Assembly (NCBI GenBank): GCA_030684645.1
Contig: JAUXUF010000206.1
Location: 1 to 46,713 of the forward strand
Direction: 5' to 3'
Length of the DNA stretch: 46,713 bases
From: Bacteroidota bacterium
GTDB lineage: Bacteria; Bacteroidota; Bacteroidia; Bacteroidales; Prolixibacteraceae
The translations under genes and the position numbers were made by a program. Shown piece after piece: positions 26,139-36,069 of the stretch. Under the pieces are notes generated by a model that saw nothing but the letters and a program-made list of their open reading frames with translations, did not search any database and was not told the origin of the DNA. Positions within the stretch are counted from its first letter, which is position 1. Every line of letters starts with the position of its first letter.

Positions 26139-28364
26139 TTATTTCTTTTCAGGAGCGGAGATCACATCAAGGTACCGGCCAATCCAATAAGGTAAAAGCC
26201 AAATATCACCGGCGCTGTTTTCCGACCGGCCGGCATCATGCCCATCCAATGTAAACAGATTTGAATTATGACGGGCAATTCTCGTTTCATCCGGAGGCAA
26301 CACCTCAGTAATGGTTTGTTGCCTGAAATTAGGTTCAACCGGAGTGATATCTTTACGCTGGCTGTTTGAAACCGACCAGTTAATCAAATCCAGCGGATAC
26401 TCCTGCAAATACCAGACAGCCTCGTTAAGATCAATATTTTTGGCGCCTGAAATAGCTGTCATTATATTCCATAGTCCTTCTTTTTCTGACCGTTCATATT
26501 CAAAATGATCGATAATTGCAGCCTTATACTTCGCTTTCAACGTATCGTTCAGAGCATACCGGTATAAACCCCAGTAGCCGCAGAAATACATCTCGTCATC
26601 CGAATGGTTCCATTCGCTTGATAAGTCTTTACTCAACTCATCGGCATCATCAGGAGCCATCCCGATTTCTTTCATGGGCTTCATCAGATTTTCGAGATAT
26701 CCATATTTTTTCATCAGGGTTAATGCAGCTTCTTTATATTTCTCTTTGTGAGTAAAGTGATAAGCTGTCTGCAACATGGCAATAATATTGGATGAATTAA
26801 TCTTGCGGTCGCCTACCATTTTAGGCCGGGCATTCACATATTCCGGATTCCAGCGGCCCCAACGGGTAGGTTCGCCATTCCAGTCGATCATATAAAAATT
26901 ATTCCTGACAACATGCGACATCAGAGTATCGATGAGCAAAACAGCTTTATTCTTTAATTCCGGCACATCGACCAATTCAGCAATTGCACCAAAGGCAAAA
27001 ATATGCCCAATCGCTTCATCACTACTGGTTGTGGATTTCCAGTCCCATTCCGGATCGTCAGCACGGCGCCATGGCTCACTGTCGAATTTATAACCGCGTC
27101 TTTCAAACGACCGGGAAGGAAATCCGGAGTTGAGACCATTAATCGAATATAAGCGCTCCATGGCATCCAACGATTCGCGTACATTTTGCAAGGCTTCTTC
27201 GGATTTGGTAACTGAATAGCGAAATGTTTCAGCAGCCAGGTACATGGAAGTCCACAAACCATCGTTATCCGAGTCTTCCATAATTCCGGAGGTCACATCG
27301 CCAGGTATAGTGAGTATCGTATTCGCATTAAATCCGGTACGGATATGACGCTCGCGAACCTGTTTTTCGAAAAACAAGGCTTTATCATTTAAAGTCATTT
27401 CCTGAAAACAGATTTTACCCAAACCCTTGGTAGTCAGAACCAGCACTGAGCTTTCAGTACCTTTTGCAATGTCAACAATTGTATCTGAAGGTATCCAGCG
27501 TTCGCCTGAATAATAATTAAACTTTCCATCTTTACGCAACATCATGGCTCCCCAGGTAGAACCGAACCAGATATTTCCATCAATTTCGGTAACTGATGTT
27601 AAATCTGTCCAGGGCATTATTTTATGAATATCGCCAAGTTGTTTTTTTGTTTTCTGATCTATTTCGTAATAACCGTCTGTTGTTCCTGCAATCAGTTTAT
27701 CTCCGGAAATTCCAATACAGCTGAGGCTATTGTTTTTAAGTACACTTTCGAGTTCCTTTTTTTCCGTAGAAAACACACTGATTGATTCTTTCCCCAAAAT
27801 CCAGAATTGATTATTCGCTTCATCAAATTTGATGTCTTTCACTTCATCTCCCGGAAGTGAGCTTTCCCAAACAAGCTTCGAATCTTTCAAAAGACCAAGT
27901 TTTGTTCCGTCAGAAATCAGGAATACAAAATCTTTTCCTCCGGATAATAATTTCACACCAGGCATCGAATGTCTGGAATATAATTTACCCGCCCAGGCAT
28001 TGCTAAAAATGGCTTTGTCGTCGGCATAAACCAATTGATCCTGGTAAGTACCGATGGCAGCAATTTTTTTATCCGAAGTTTGCTTATCCTGAACATCGGT
28101 AACTAATGTACCCGGAAACAGGAACTGACCGGCGCGGGTACGCAACAATCCTTTTGAAGAGTAGATCTGGATATAACCGTTCCGGTCTGAGACTACTTTA
28201 TTTAGTTTAATTTTTTCGTCAGCAAGATTGAACTTGATGCTGAAATCCTGGGTAAAAGATTGGTCCTGATGCTGTGGTACATCCTTCTTGTCATTATTAG
28301 TTGTACAGGAAACAACGGTGAATGCATACAGAAAAAGGGCAATTCGGTACAGGGTTATTTTCAT
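26139..28364 (-). CDS. Propeller plus alpha-helical-barrel lipoprotein, paralogue B
   Basis: 741 residues, lipoprotein signal TVVSC (C20). Residues about 40-320 are propeller blades (YIQIYSSKGLLR, NIWFGSTWGAMMLRKDG). Residues about 335-741 are helical and strongly conserved with the protein at 28555: DSDNDGLWTSMYLAAETFRY (364-383), GFPSRSFERRGY, TTSSDEAIGHIFAFG (445-459), DWNGEPTRWGRWNPEYVNAR (494-513), and the end DIWLLPYWIGRYLDVIS. The invariant Asp/Glu pair and His in SSDEAIGH and the D...PT.W..W.PE motif are candidates for an active site. Each protein is separately preceded by a repeat-bearing gap. No function is known to me; an (alpha/alpha)-barrel glycosidase or lyase is the best guess. 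Confidence 0.75.
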   Translation of the reverse strand: MKITLYRIALFLYAFTVVSCTTNNDKKDVPQHQDQSFTQDFSIKFNLADEKIKLNKVVSDRNGYIQIYSSKGLLRTRAGQFLFPGTLVTDVQDKQTSDKKIAAIGTYQDQLVYADDKAIFSNAWAGKLYSRHSMPGVKLLSGGKDFVFLISDGTKLGLLKDSKLVWESSLPGDEVKDIKFDEANNQFWILGKESISVFSTEKKELESVLKNNSLSCIGISGDKLIAGTTDGYYEIDQKTKKQLGDIHKIMPWTDLTSVTEIDGNIWFGSTWGAMMLRKDGKFNYYSGERWIPSDTIVDIAKGTESSVLVLTTKGLGKICFQEMTLNDKALFFEKQVRERHIRTGFNANTILTIPGDVTSGIMEDSDNDGLWTSMYLAAETFRYSVTKSEEALQNVRESLDAMERLYSINGLNSGFPSRSFERRGYKFDSEPWRRADDPEWDWKSTTSSDEAIGHIFAFGAIAELVDVPELKNKAVLLIDTLMSHVVRNNFYMIDWNGEPTRWGRWNPEYVNARPKMVGDRKINSSNIIAMLQTAYHFTHKEKYKEAALTLMKKYGYLENLMKPMKEIGMAPDDADELSKDLSSEWNHSDDEMYFCGYWGLYRYALNDTLKAKYKAAIIDHFEYERSEKEGLWNIMTAISGAKNIDLNEAVWYLQEYPLDLINWSVSNSQRKDITPVEPNFRQQTITEVLPPDETRIARHNSNLFTLDGHDAGRSENSAGDIWLLPYWIGRYLDVISAPEKK

Positions 28365-28457
28365 GATCGTTAGTTTATGTTTAAATTTAATTTACAGATT
28401 TTGTGTACAACTAATAGCTTTTGATTTTCTCTATAACTCTTTACGTTAAAAAATCCT

Positions 28458-28497
28458 ACCCGCAAAGATAATTTGCAGAGAACGCCAGAGGCAAAAG
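28458..28497. repeat. Decayed copy of the CTCTGCGGTT-type repeat
   Basis: In the 190-bp gap between propeller paralogues B and C, ACCCGCAAAGATAATTTGCA followed by GAGAACGCCAGAGG resembles the repeat at 26014-26078 with several changes and little remaining symmetry. Its place in the same relative position, upstream of a paralogue, could reflect duplication of gene plus gap. Confidence 0.4.
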
Positions 28498-28554
28498 TTA
28501 TTAGGATATTATTTTCAAAATTTTCCTCATTGGGTACGCAACCGGAAATTCAGT

Positions 28555-30789
28555 TTATTTTTTTTCCGGCTCACTGATCACGCCCAAATACCGACCCATC
28601 CAATAAGGTAATAACCAGATATCACCGGCGCTTTCCTCCGAAGTCCCGTTAGCGCCCACCCGATCCATGTTAAACATGTTTCCGTTGTGGCGTTGAACAG
28701 GCCGTTCATCAGGAGGCAAAACTTCAGCAGTGGTCTGCTGTCTGAAATTGGGTGCAATCAACTGAATGTCTCTCCTTTGGCTATTCCGGATGTCCCAGTT
28801 AATCAAATCCATAGGATGTTCCTTCAGGTACCAGACCGCTTCGTTCAGGTCAAATTCAGGAGTAACCATTGCGGTAAAAATATTCCAGGCGCCTTCCTTT
28901 TCAGGCCTTTCAATTTCCCAATGGTCAATAATCGCATCTTTAAACTTAGCTTTTAATTCGTTATTCAACGCATACCGGTATAAACCCCAGTACCCAATGA
29001 AATACATTTCATCATCGGAATGGTTCCATCCATCAGACAATTCTCTGCTTAACTGATCAGCATCGGCAGGCGCCTGTCTGAGAGACTTCATAGGTCTCAT
29101 CAGGTTTTCGAGGTATCCATATTGATCCATCAATTCGAAAGCTTTCTTTTTAAAAATCTCTTTTTTAGTAAAATGATAAGCGGTCTGCAGCATGGAAATA
29201 ATGTTGGACGAACAGATTTTACGGTCTCCTACCATAACCGGCCTGGCATTGACGTATTCCGGATTCCATCGCCCCCAGGTGGTAGGCTTTCCGTCGAAAT
29301 CGACCAGGTACATGTTGTGATCAACAATGTGCTGCATCAAAATATCAATCAAGTGGATAGCTCTTGTTTTCATATCAGGCACATCCATCAGTTCGGCCAT
29401 CGCACCCAAAGCAAAAATGTGGCCGATGGCTTCATCACTGCTTGTGGTGGCTTTCCAGTCCCATTCCGTGTCTTTTGAATGACGCCAACGGTCGGGATCC
29501 GATAATTTGGCAATATTTCCACTGCGCTCAAATGACCGGGAAGGAAACCCGATTTCATTGGAGTTGATCGTATATAAGCGTTCCATCGCGTCGAGTGATT
29601 CCCTACAGTTTTGCAAAGCATCGGCTGATTTGGTGACTGCATATCTGAATATTTCGCCACCCAGGTACATGGATGTCCATAAGCCATCATTGTCTGAATC
29701 ACTTAAATATCCGGTTGAAAGGTTGCCATTTTTCAATCCGTCCCAAGATGCATTAAATCCATTCCGGATATGGCGTTGCCGGACCTGGGTTTCGTAATAC
29801 ATCGCTTTCTCTTCCAACGTCATGTTTTTAAAACAGATTTGACCGAGTCCTTTGTCCGTCAAAATCAAAACAGAGTGATCAGGCCCTTCAGAAATATGTT
29901 TGACCTGATTTCCGGGCAACCAACGCTCGCCATTGTAATAATTATATTTCCCATCTTCACGAAGCATGAAAGCGCCTGATGTCGAACCGAACCATACTTT
30001 TCCATTTATGTCATTCACACAGGTGATATCAGTAGAGGGAAGTTTCCGTCGAATTTCACCGTTTTGTTTCTTAGTGATCGTATTGAATTCGATGTAGCCG
30101 TTTTTAGTACCAATAAAAATGGTATTGCCTTTTCCGGTCAGATCGAAGGATGTAAAATCAGTTCCGTCCAGAACCTTGGTCAGTTTCTTTTCGGCCAATG
30201 AAAACGTGTTCAGTGATTGATTTCCTAAAATCCAGAACAGTCCATTTTCTGCTGAATAACGGATATCAATAATTTCATCGGTCAGTTTTCCTGACCAAAG
30301 TGATTTCGAATCTTTGATGCATTGAAGGACAGTACCGTCAGAAACCAGGAAGGTGAAATCAGGACCTACGGCGAACAGTTTAGCATCGGGCAATTCATGC
30401 TTCGCAAACAGGCTTCCGGCCCAGGCATTGCTCAAAACTGCAACATTATCGAGGTAAATGAATTGATTCTCGTACAAAACCATGTTGGTAAGCTTTTTAT
30501 TTGCCATACCACGATAGCTCTTGTCGGGAACGACTTTTCCGGGATAAAGGAATTCAGCCGAGAGTGGCTTCAGTAAATCCTCGCCCGATAAGATTTGAAT
30601 GTTTCCATTCCGGTCGGCAAAGACTTTTTTTAGATCTAAAGAAGCATCAGTTGTATAGTATTTAATGCTGTAATCCTGAGAAAATGGAACATCTTTATAA
30701 ACAGGTTTTACTGATTTTTGAGCAGATGTCAATTCGGAGTTAATCAACTGAAGTAAAAGGAGGAAAATAAAAAGGTTTATTGTTTTCAT
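28555..30789 (-). CDS. Propeller plus alpha-helical-barrel secreted protein, paralogue C
   Basis: 744 residues with a cleavable signal (INSELTSAQ), not a lipoprotein signal, so this copy is probably periplasmic or released while copies A and B are membrane-anchored. Propeller blades include NIQILSGEDLL, KVWFGSTSGAFML and SVLILTDKGLGQI. The helical half repeats the motifs of paralogue B almost word for word: SDSDNDGLWTSMYLGGEIFRY, TTSSDEAIGHIFALG, DFDGKPTTWGRWNPEYVNAR, and the end DIWLLPYWMGRYLGVISEPEKK. B and C are a tandem duplication that has diverged mostly in the propeller. It is the first gene after the SusD terminator, so its expression depends on read-through or a promoter in the 146-bp gap. 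Confidence 0.75.
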   Translation of the reverse strand: MKTINLFIFLLLLQLINSELTSAQKSVKPVYKDVPFSQDYSIKYYTTDASLDLKKVFADRNGNIQILSGEDLLKPLSAEFLYPGKVVPDKSYRGMANKKLTNMVLYENQFIYLDNVAVLSNAWAGSLFAKHELPDAKLFAVGPDFTFLVSDGTVLQCIKDSKSLWSGKLTDEIIDIRYSAENGLFWILGNQSLNTFSLAEKKLTKVLDGTDFTSFDLTGKGNTIFIGTKNGYIEFNTITKKQNGEIRRKLPSTDITCVNDINGKVWFGSTSGAFMLREDGKYNYYNGERWLPGNQVKHISEGPDHSVLILTDKGLGQICFKNMTLEEKAMYYETQVRQRHIRNGFNASWDGLKNGNLSTGYLSDSDNDGLWTSMYLGGEIFRYAVTKSADALQNCRESLDAMERLYTINSNEIGFPSRSFERSGNIAKLSDPDRWRHSKDTEWDWKATTSSDEAIGHIFALGAMAELMDVPDMKTRAIHLIDILMQHIVDHNMYLVDFDGKPTTWGRWNPEYVNARPVMVGDRKICSSNIISMLQTAYHFTKKEIFKKKAFELMDQYGYLENLMRPMKSLRQAPADADQLSRELSDGWNHSDDEMYFIGYWGLYRYALNNELKAKFKDAIIDHWEIERPEKEGAWNIFTAMVTPEFDLNEAVWYLKEHPMDLINWDIRNSQRRDIQLIAPNFRQQTTAEVLPPDERPVQRHNGNMFNMDRVGANGTSEESAGDIWLLPYWMGRYLGVISEPEKK

Positions 30790-30862
30790 TATGGCTTATT
30801 AGGTTTCTTTCAAAAAAAGGGTGATGTCAATAAAATAAACAACACCCTTCCTTTCAGCACAA

Positions 30863-30901
30863 TTAAAAAAAGAGTGCCACCTCCAATAGGTGGTGGCACT
30901 C
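30863..30901 (-). terminator. Intrinsic terminator after susD
   Basis: A 10-bp perfect stem, GAGTGCCACC (30872-30881) with GGTGGCACTC (30892-30901), has a 10-nt loop. Read on the minus strand it is followed at once by seven T's (the complement of AAAAAAA just below 30872). It lies 35 bp after the susD stop and should end much of the SusCD transcript, giving more SusC/SusD than downstream enzymes. Confidence 0.88.
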
Positions 30902-30935
30902 CTGACTTACTAGGTTTAAAATTGGTATGTATTGT

Positions 30936-32621
30936 TCATTGCAGTAACCACATTTTTGACCATGAACTATCTTTACCATCCTGAGCGGTAAATGCAGTTT
31001 CAACCAAACCAGTAACTGCGGCAGCGTAATTCGTAGAATTTCTGTTTTTCTCATTGGCATCGTACCGGTAACGCAATGGCATTGCATCACGTTTTCCTTT
31101 TGCACCAAATTTAAGAGCAGGAAGACCTGTTCTTCTCCAGTCGCACCACGATTCAGTTGCATTATTCCAGTTAGCAATCCATTTCTGGGTCATAATCTGA
31201 TCTAATCCACCATTGTAGGCTACGCCTGCACCAGCAATATAAGAAGTATAATTACCACCTACACCCCAAGTTTCGAGCGATGCTTTCACACCCTTTTCAT
31301 ACCACGATTGTTGTCCACCAACTGACCAGCCTTTTTTGGCAGCTTCAGCCAAAATAAAACAAACTTCAGAATATGAAATTAACCTTGATTTTTGCATATT
31401 ACCTTTGGCATTCTTATACTTATCAGCAAGTGCTGAAATATGATCATTGTATCCTCCTTGTGTTGGATTCGGGTTCAGGTTATAATTGTATGGTTCATAT
31501 CCAACCACAGCAGTTGGAATAGCTGCGTAATCCATCGTATCAATGATTGTTTGACTTGCAGCTGAAGCAGCTTGCCAGGTATTTTTGTTATACACAATAT
31601 ATCCCTGAGCAGCCACATAAGATGGAAGAAGATATCTTACACCATCCACTTTTGTATCCTCAACAGGAGCAAATTTGGTTGAAATTTTAATTGGCACCTT
31701 GGTTTTATTAAACCAAACTGCGATCCGGGGATCTTTAAAGGCAACCAGTACATCTCTGAAACCTGCACAAAGCTGGATTCTGCTAAAATTACTTTGACTT
31801 TGATCGTACGTGGTATTCGCAGGCCATGAATCGTTATTGGAGGTACCAATGTAATCCATCGTTGCATCATCATCATTTGCAGTAAAAATCGGGTAGCTAT
31901 TTGCATTGGAAGTAATCGCTTCAATACCCGCTTTAGCATAATCAGGCAGCTTGGTAGAAACCCGCATATAATATCTCAGCATCAACGAATTGGCCAATTT
32001 TCTCCATTTTAACGGATTTCCATTATAAATGACATCAGCATCCTGATTGATACCACTATAAGCATCAATCGGTTTTGACAACAAGGTATTCGCCATTTTA
32101 AGGTCTTCGATCATCCCTTTGTATATTGTCTCTTGTTTATCAAATACAGGGAACAAATCTTCCTGGCCACCAGCCGGTGCATTTAATGCAGCCGTATAAG
32201 GTGCATCGCCCCAGCCATCAGTAATAATACCGAAGTTGAAAGCCCTTAAAACCAAAGCCATTCCCTGCTGGAATTCCATGCCTTCGGCTACCGACCTATC
32301 GTATAGCTGTTTAATATTCCGAAGGTTGCCATAATAGCCTTCCCATGAACTTTCACTGGTCCATTCAAAATTGTTTGTACCAGAACTCCAACCACTTTGC
32401 TGGATGTATTGCATCACACCAGCTACGTTTCCATTGTATCCGTTACTCAAATAGGGTTGTGCTGTTGCAGTAATCACTGTCGTTACCAAAAGGTTCGGAT
32501 TGACAGTTGATGGATCGACGCCATTCGGGTTCACATTCAATGTGGTAAGGTCTTTACATGATGCAAATCCTACCATTATTAGAACCAGAAACAATTTATA
32601 ATGTGTTTTCATAAATTTCAT
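30936..32621 (-). CDS. SusD/RagB-like surface glycan-binding lipoprotein
   Basis: 561 residues with a lipoprotein signal (MVGFASC, C22) followed by KDLTTLNVNPNGVDPSTVNP, typical of the SusD_2 subgroup. Helical TPR-like stretches run through the protein (GMALVLRAFNFGIITDGWGD, RKLANSLMLRYYMRVSTKLP). The C terminus QKWIANWNNATESWCDWRRT to WSKMWLLQ is the standard SusD end. SusD proteins sit over SusC and hold the oligosaccharide before import. Its gene follows susC by 28 bp and is followed by the terminator at 30863-30901. A second SusD tail with the same closing WLLQ sequence lies upstream of susC. Confidence 0.93.
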   Translation of the reverse strand: MKFMKTHYKLFLVLIMVGFASCKDLTTLNVNPNGVDPSTVNPNLLVTTVITATAQPYLSNGYNGNVAGVMQYIQQSGWSSGTNNFEWTSESSWEGYYGNLRNIKQLYDRSVAEGMEFQQGMALVLRAFNFGIITDGWGDAPYTAALNAPAGGQEDLFPVFDKQETIYKGMIEDLKMANTLLSKPIDAYSGINQDADVIYNGNPLKWRKLANSLMLRYYMRVSTKLPDYAKAGIEAITSNANSYPIFTANDDDATMDYIGTSNNDSWPANTTYDQSQSNFSRIQLCAGFRDVLVAFKDPRIAVWFNKTKVPIKISTKFAPVEDTKVDGVRYLLPSYVAAQGYIVYNKNTWQAASAASQTIIDTMDYAAIPTAVVGYEPYNYNLNPNPTQGGYNDHISALADKYKNAKGNMQKSRLISYSEVCFILAEAAKKGWSVGGQQSWYEKGVKASLETWGVGGNYTSYIAGAGVAYNGGLDQIMTQKWIANWNNATESWCDWRRTGLPALKFGAKGKRDAMPLRYRYDANEKNRNSTNYAAAVTGLVETAFTAQDGKDSSWSKMWLLQ

Positions 32622-32649
32622 AATTATTTTTGTTTTTAATGTTATAATG

Positions 32650-35600
32650 TTAGAAACTTACATTTAGTTTAAAACCTACTGGGATAGTCCACGGGGAAAC
32701 GTTGAAACGTTCAATACCTTGTTTAAACTGAATACCGCTGCTTCCCTGCACACCACTTTCAGGCTGGAAGGCCATTTCCGGATCTATTCCAACTTTGGCT
32801 TTGGTCCATAGAATGATATTACGGCTGTATAGAGAAAGAGAAGCATTCTGAATTCCGATTGACTTCAGTGAAGGAAGTTGATAGGAAAGTGAAATTTCTC
32901 TTAGTTTCACAAAATCAGCATCAAAAGTTGCATTGCGGGTATAATCCCAACCGTAGAAATCCTGATACCTGATTAATGGAGTTCCGGCATCACCGAGGTG
33001 TTCAGCAACAGCAACAAATTTTCCATTGTCATCATAGTCTCCCTCAACACCCGGCATAAACACACCATCATTTAAGGTAATACCACCTTCAGTATGAGAA
33101 AGACCACCTGTGCCTTGTGTTGGTCCACCAACAACTACAAAGAAGTCACCGCCCGGAGAAAGATACTGATCGGCATGGTCTTTCAGGTATTGTGCCATCT
33201 GAGGTCCACTTAAATTATTAATTTTAACGGTACGATCGATCCATCTTTGTGAATGCAAATCGGATTCACCATAACGTAAGGTTTGAGAAACGAACTGTCC
33301 GCCTTTTCTCCAATCTAAACTGGCGCTCAATGTCCATTTTTTATATTTAACTGATGTTTGTACTCCCACAGTAAAGTCAGGGTTGAAGTTACCAATAACC
33401 GGGGCAACTCGCTTACCATCTTTTTCCCATGTTCCGCTAGAACTATCCCATCCTTCATTGTCAACAATAGGCCATCCGTAATAAGGTGAAGATTTATCTT
33501 CAACACGTAAAAGTTGTTTATCGATGATTTGTCCGATCTCTTCACCAACCCAAGTCACAGCGCCACCTTTAGCATCTGTCCATAATGTAATGTAATTGAA
33601 GCCTTTAGACAATTCTTCAACTTTGGTTCGGTTCTTTGAATACACCAAGTTAATATCCCAGGTCAGGTCGTTGGTTTTAATAGGAGTACCACCAACAGAA
33701 AGTTCGAGACCTTTACTTGAAATTAAGCCGGCATTAATTTGCTTGGCACTACTACCTGAAGAAGGTGGAAGACCAATACTTAATACCTGATTTTTATTTT
33801 CAGCGGTATAATAGGTTCCTTCCATTTTTAAACGGTTGTCAAAAAATCCAAGGTCAGCACCAATTTCCCATGAAGTTTGAATTTCAGGTTTTAAATCAGG
33901 GAGTAATAAAGTACCTGAAGTTGACAAACGTGTTTGGTCGCCCCATGATCCAACATTACCCATTGAAGCTAATAAGCGGTAAGGATCGGTATCATTACCT
34001 ACCATGGCTATACCACCTCTTAATTTAGCCAAAGAAACTTTATCGCCCAAATCAACCATGTTATTCACCAATAAACTTAATGAGGCTGATGGGTAAAAAT
34101 AAGAACGGTTTTGTTCAGGCAGCGTACTTGACCAGTCATTTCTGACAGTCAAATCAAGATATGCATAGTCCTTATAACCCAATGAAGCTAATGCATAAGT
34201 ACTGTAAATAGCCTTTTGACTCCATGCAGAACCATATTGGATATTACTTAAAGCAATATTACTGAGTGAATAAATGCCCGGAATTACTAAACCAGAACCA
34301 CCGTCTTTTGCCTTTGTTGTGTTATTGGCCGCATACTGATACATATAGTTAGCTCCTGCAGAAGCATTGATACTTAAATCACTGATTTTTTTATTAAATG
34401 TCAGGAGGAAATCAGCATTTTGCTCTCTTCTGTACATATTTGCTAAACCATAAAATCCTTTAGGCTCTTTACTATAACTAGGAGCAATTTTAGTTTCAAT
34501 GAATTCATGAAATTGGTCGTGCGTATAACGAACCATCAGGGCAAAATCAGAATTAATTTTCCAATCCACTTTAGCATTACCGTAAACCCTGTCTCTTTTG
34601 AAACCATTATTTACTTCATTTGCAAGGAAGTATGGGTTATTGGCAAAATCTCCCGTCCTTTCATAGCTGCCGTCAGGATTAATATCAAGCGTATAAGGTC
34701 CGTTCTGTTGAATACCTTCTTTTCCTGGTTCCCAGTAATTTTTCATCAAAAGAACATCAATCGAAGGGTTTGTTTCATAAAGGGCCTGTATCGGGTTTGC
34801 CCCGCGGTTTCCGGCCGGACGGTTGCCAGCTCCTGAAGATGTAAAGTTAATGCTTGAACTAATTTTAATTTTATCAGTAATCTTAACCAAAGAATTCAAA
34901 GAAATTGAATTCTTATGCAAATCACTGTTTGGAATAACACCTTTATTCTGCATGTCGCTATATGACAACCTGTAATCAATTTTATCAGTCGCATCAGTAA
35001 TAGAAACTGTGTTATCAGTAGTAAATCCCGTTTCAAAGAAATTTTTATAGTTATCAGGGTGCGATACCAACGGGGTTGCCTGAAGAGCGCCATTGGCATC
35101 AAAATAAGGCCACTGGTAAGCCAACATCCCTTTGTCAAGTTCCGGACCAACCCATGCAGATTCAGTTGGATCAGCAACATAGTATGGCAATCCGTTATTT
35201 GGCCGGTTATCCTGTGTATAAGGACGTGTTCCGTAACCCATCAGGTTGTGCATGGGCAGATACTTATATGGATTTTCAGCAACGGTATTTGAGCTGATTG
35301 AGATACCCAATCCTTTCTTTTTCTTTCCGGTTTTGGTCGTAATCAAAACCACCCCGTTACCGGCTCTTGAACCATAAAGTGCTGCGGCGCTAGGTCCTTT
35401 CAACACAGAAACGCTTTCAATATCTTCCGCGTTAATGTCGGAGATCGCGTTACCGTAGTCAGCTTTATTATCGCCTCCCATTTGAACTACGTTGTTCAGG
35501 GTGTTGTTCATCGGAATTCCGTCAACAACAAATAAAGGCTGATTATCACTGGTTAACGACGATGCACCACGTATAACCATACTAACTGAAGATCCAGCTG

Positions 35601-36069
35601 TACCGGTAGAGCTAATCTGTACACCGGCAACTTTTCCAGAAAGGGCATTCAGTACATTATCCTGAGCTACAGTCTGAAGACTTTCTCCACTAACCTCTGC
35701 AACTGAGTATCCCAGAGATTTCTTTTGACGTGAAATACCTAAAGCTGTAACAACTACCTCATCAACGCCAATGCTTACCGAAGCTAAAGTGACATTAATT
35801 ACAGATTTACCATTCACAACCACTTCCTGACTTTGCATTCCAACGAAGGAAAAAACAAGAACCGATTGAGCAGTTGGGGCAGTAATGTTGTATTTGCCAT
35901 CCATATCGCTAAGAACACCATTGGTGGTGCCTTTAACTACGATGGTCGCCCCAGGAAGAACTTCTCCATCGGAACTAACAACACCACTCACTTTAAACTG
36001 GGCAAATGCATTGCTTGTCAGAAAAGCAAACATTCCCAATAGGAGCATTTGTAAGACTTTCTTTTTCAT
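32650..36069 (-). CDS. SusC/RagA-like TonB-dependent outer-membrane transporter
   Basis: 1139 residues from the ATG at 36069; a TTG two codons earlier is in frame, but the ATG directly opens the signal peptide MKKKVLQMLLLGMFAFLTSN, which ends near NAFAQ. A carboxypeptidase-regulatory-like domain follows (about 25-105, FKVSGVVSSDGEVLPGATIV), then the TonB-plug region with GVDEVVVTALGISRQKK and the SusC signature NAEDIESVSVLKGPSAAALY and GSRAGNGVVLITTK. A long 22-strand-type barrel follows and ends in a terminal aromatic (FKLNVSF). There is no N-terminal FecR/sigma-interaction extension, so it does not signal to an ECF sigma factor. It imports oligosaccharide with the SusD lid. A LacI-type operator lies 160 bp upstream. 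Confidence 0.95.
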   Translation of the reverse strand: MKKKVLQMLLLGMFAFLTSNAFAQFKVSGVVSSDGEVLPGATIVVKGTTNGVLSDMDGKYNITAPTAQSVLVFSFVGMQSQEVVVNGKSVINVTLASVSIGVDEVVVTALGISRQKKSLGYSVAEVSGESLQTVAQDNVLNALSGKVAGVQISSTGTAGSSVSMVIRGASSLTSDNQPLFVVDGIPMNNTLNNVVQMGGDNKADYGNAISDINAEDIESVSVLKGPSAAALYGSRAGNGVVLITTKTGKKKKGLGISISSNTVAENPYKYLPMHNLMGYGTRPYTQDNRPNNGLPYYVADPTESAWVGPELDKGMLAYQWPYFDANGALQATPLVSHPDNYKNFFETGFTTDNTVSITDATDKIDYRLSYSDMQNKGVIPNSDLHKNSISLNSLVKITDKIKISSSINFTSSGAGNRPAGNRGANPIQALYETNPSIDVLLMKNYWEPGKEGIQQNGPYTLDINPDGSYERTGDFANNPYFLANEVNNGFKRDRVYGNAKVDWKINSDFALMVRYTHDQFHEFIETKIAPSYSKEPKGFYGLANMYRREQNADFLLTFNKKISDLSINASAGANYMYQYAANNTTKAKDGGSGLVIPGIYSLSNIALSNIQYGSAWSQKAIYSTYALASLGYKDYAYLDLTVRNDWSSTLPEQNRSYFYPSASLSLLVNNMVDLGDKVSLAKLRGGIAMVGNDTDPYRLLASMGNVGSWGDQTRLSTSGTLLLPDLKPEIQTSWEIGADLGFFDNRLKMEGTYYTAENKNQVLSIGLPPSSGSSAKQINAGLISSKGLELSVGGTPIKTNDLTWDINLVYSKNRTKVEELSKGFNYITLWTDAKGGAVTWVGEEIGQIIDKQLLRVEDKSSPYYGWPIVDNEGWDSSSGTWEKDGKRVAPVIGNFNPDFTVGVQTSVKYKKWTLSASLDWRKGGQFVSQTLRYGESDLHSQRWIDRTVKINNLSGPQMAQYLKDHADQYLSPGGDFFVVVGGPTQGTGGLSHTEGGITLNDGVFMPGVEGDYDDNGKFVAVAEHLGDAGTPLIRYQDFYGWDYTRNATFDADFVKLREISLSYQLPSLKSIGIQNASLSLYSRNIILWTKAKVGIDPEMAFQPESGVQGSSGIQFKQGIERFNVSPWTIPVGFKLNVSF

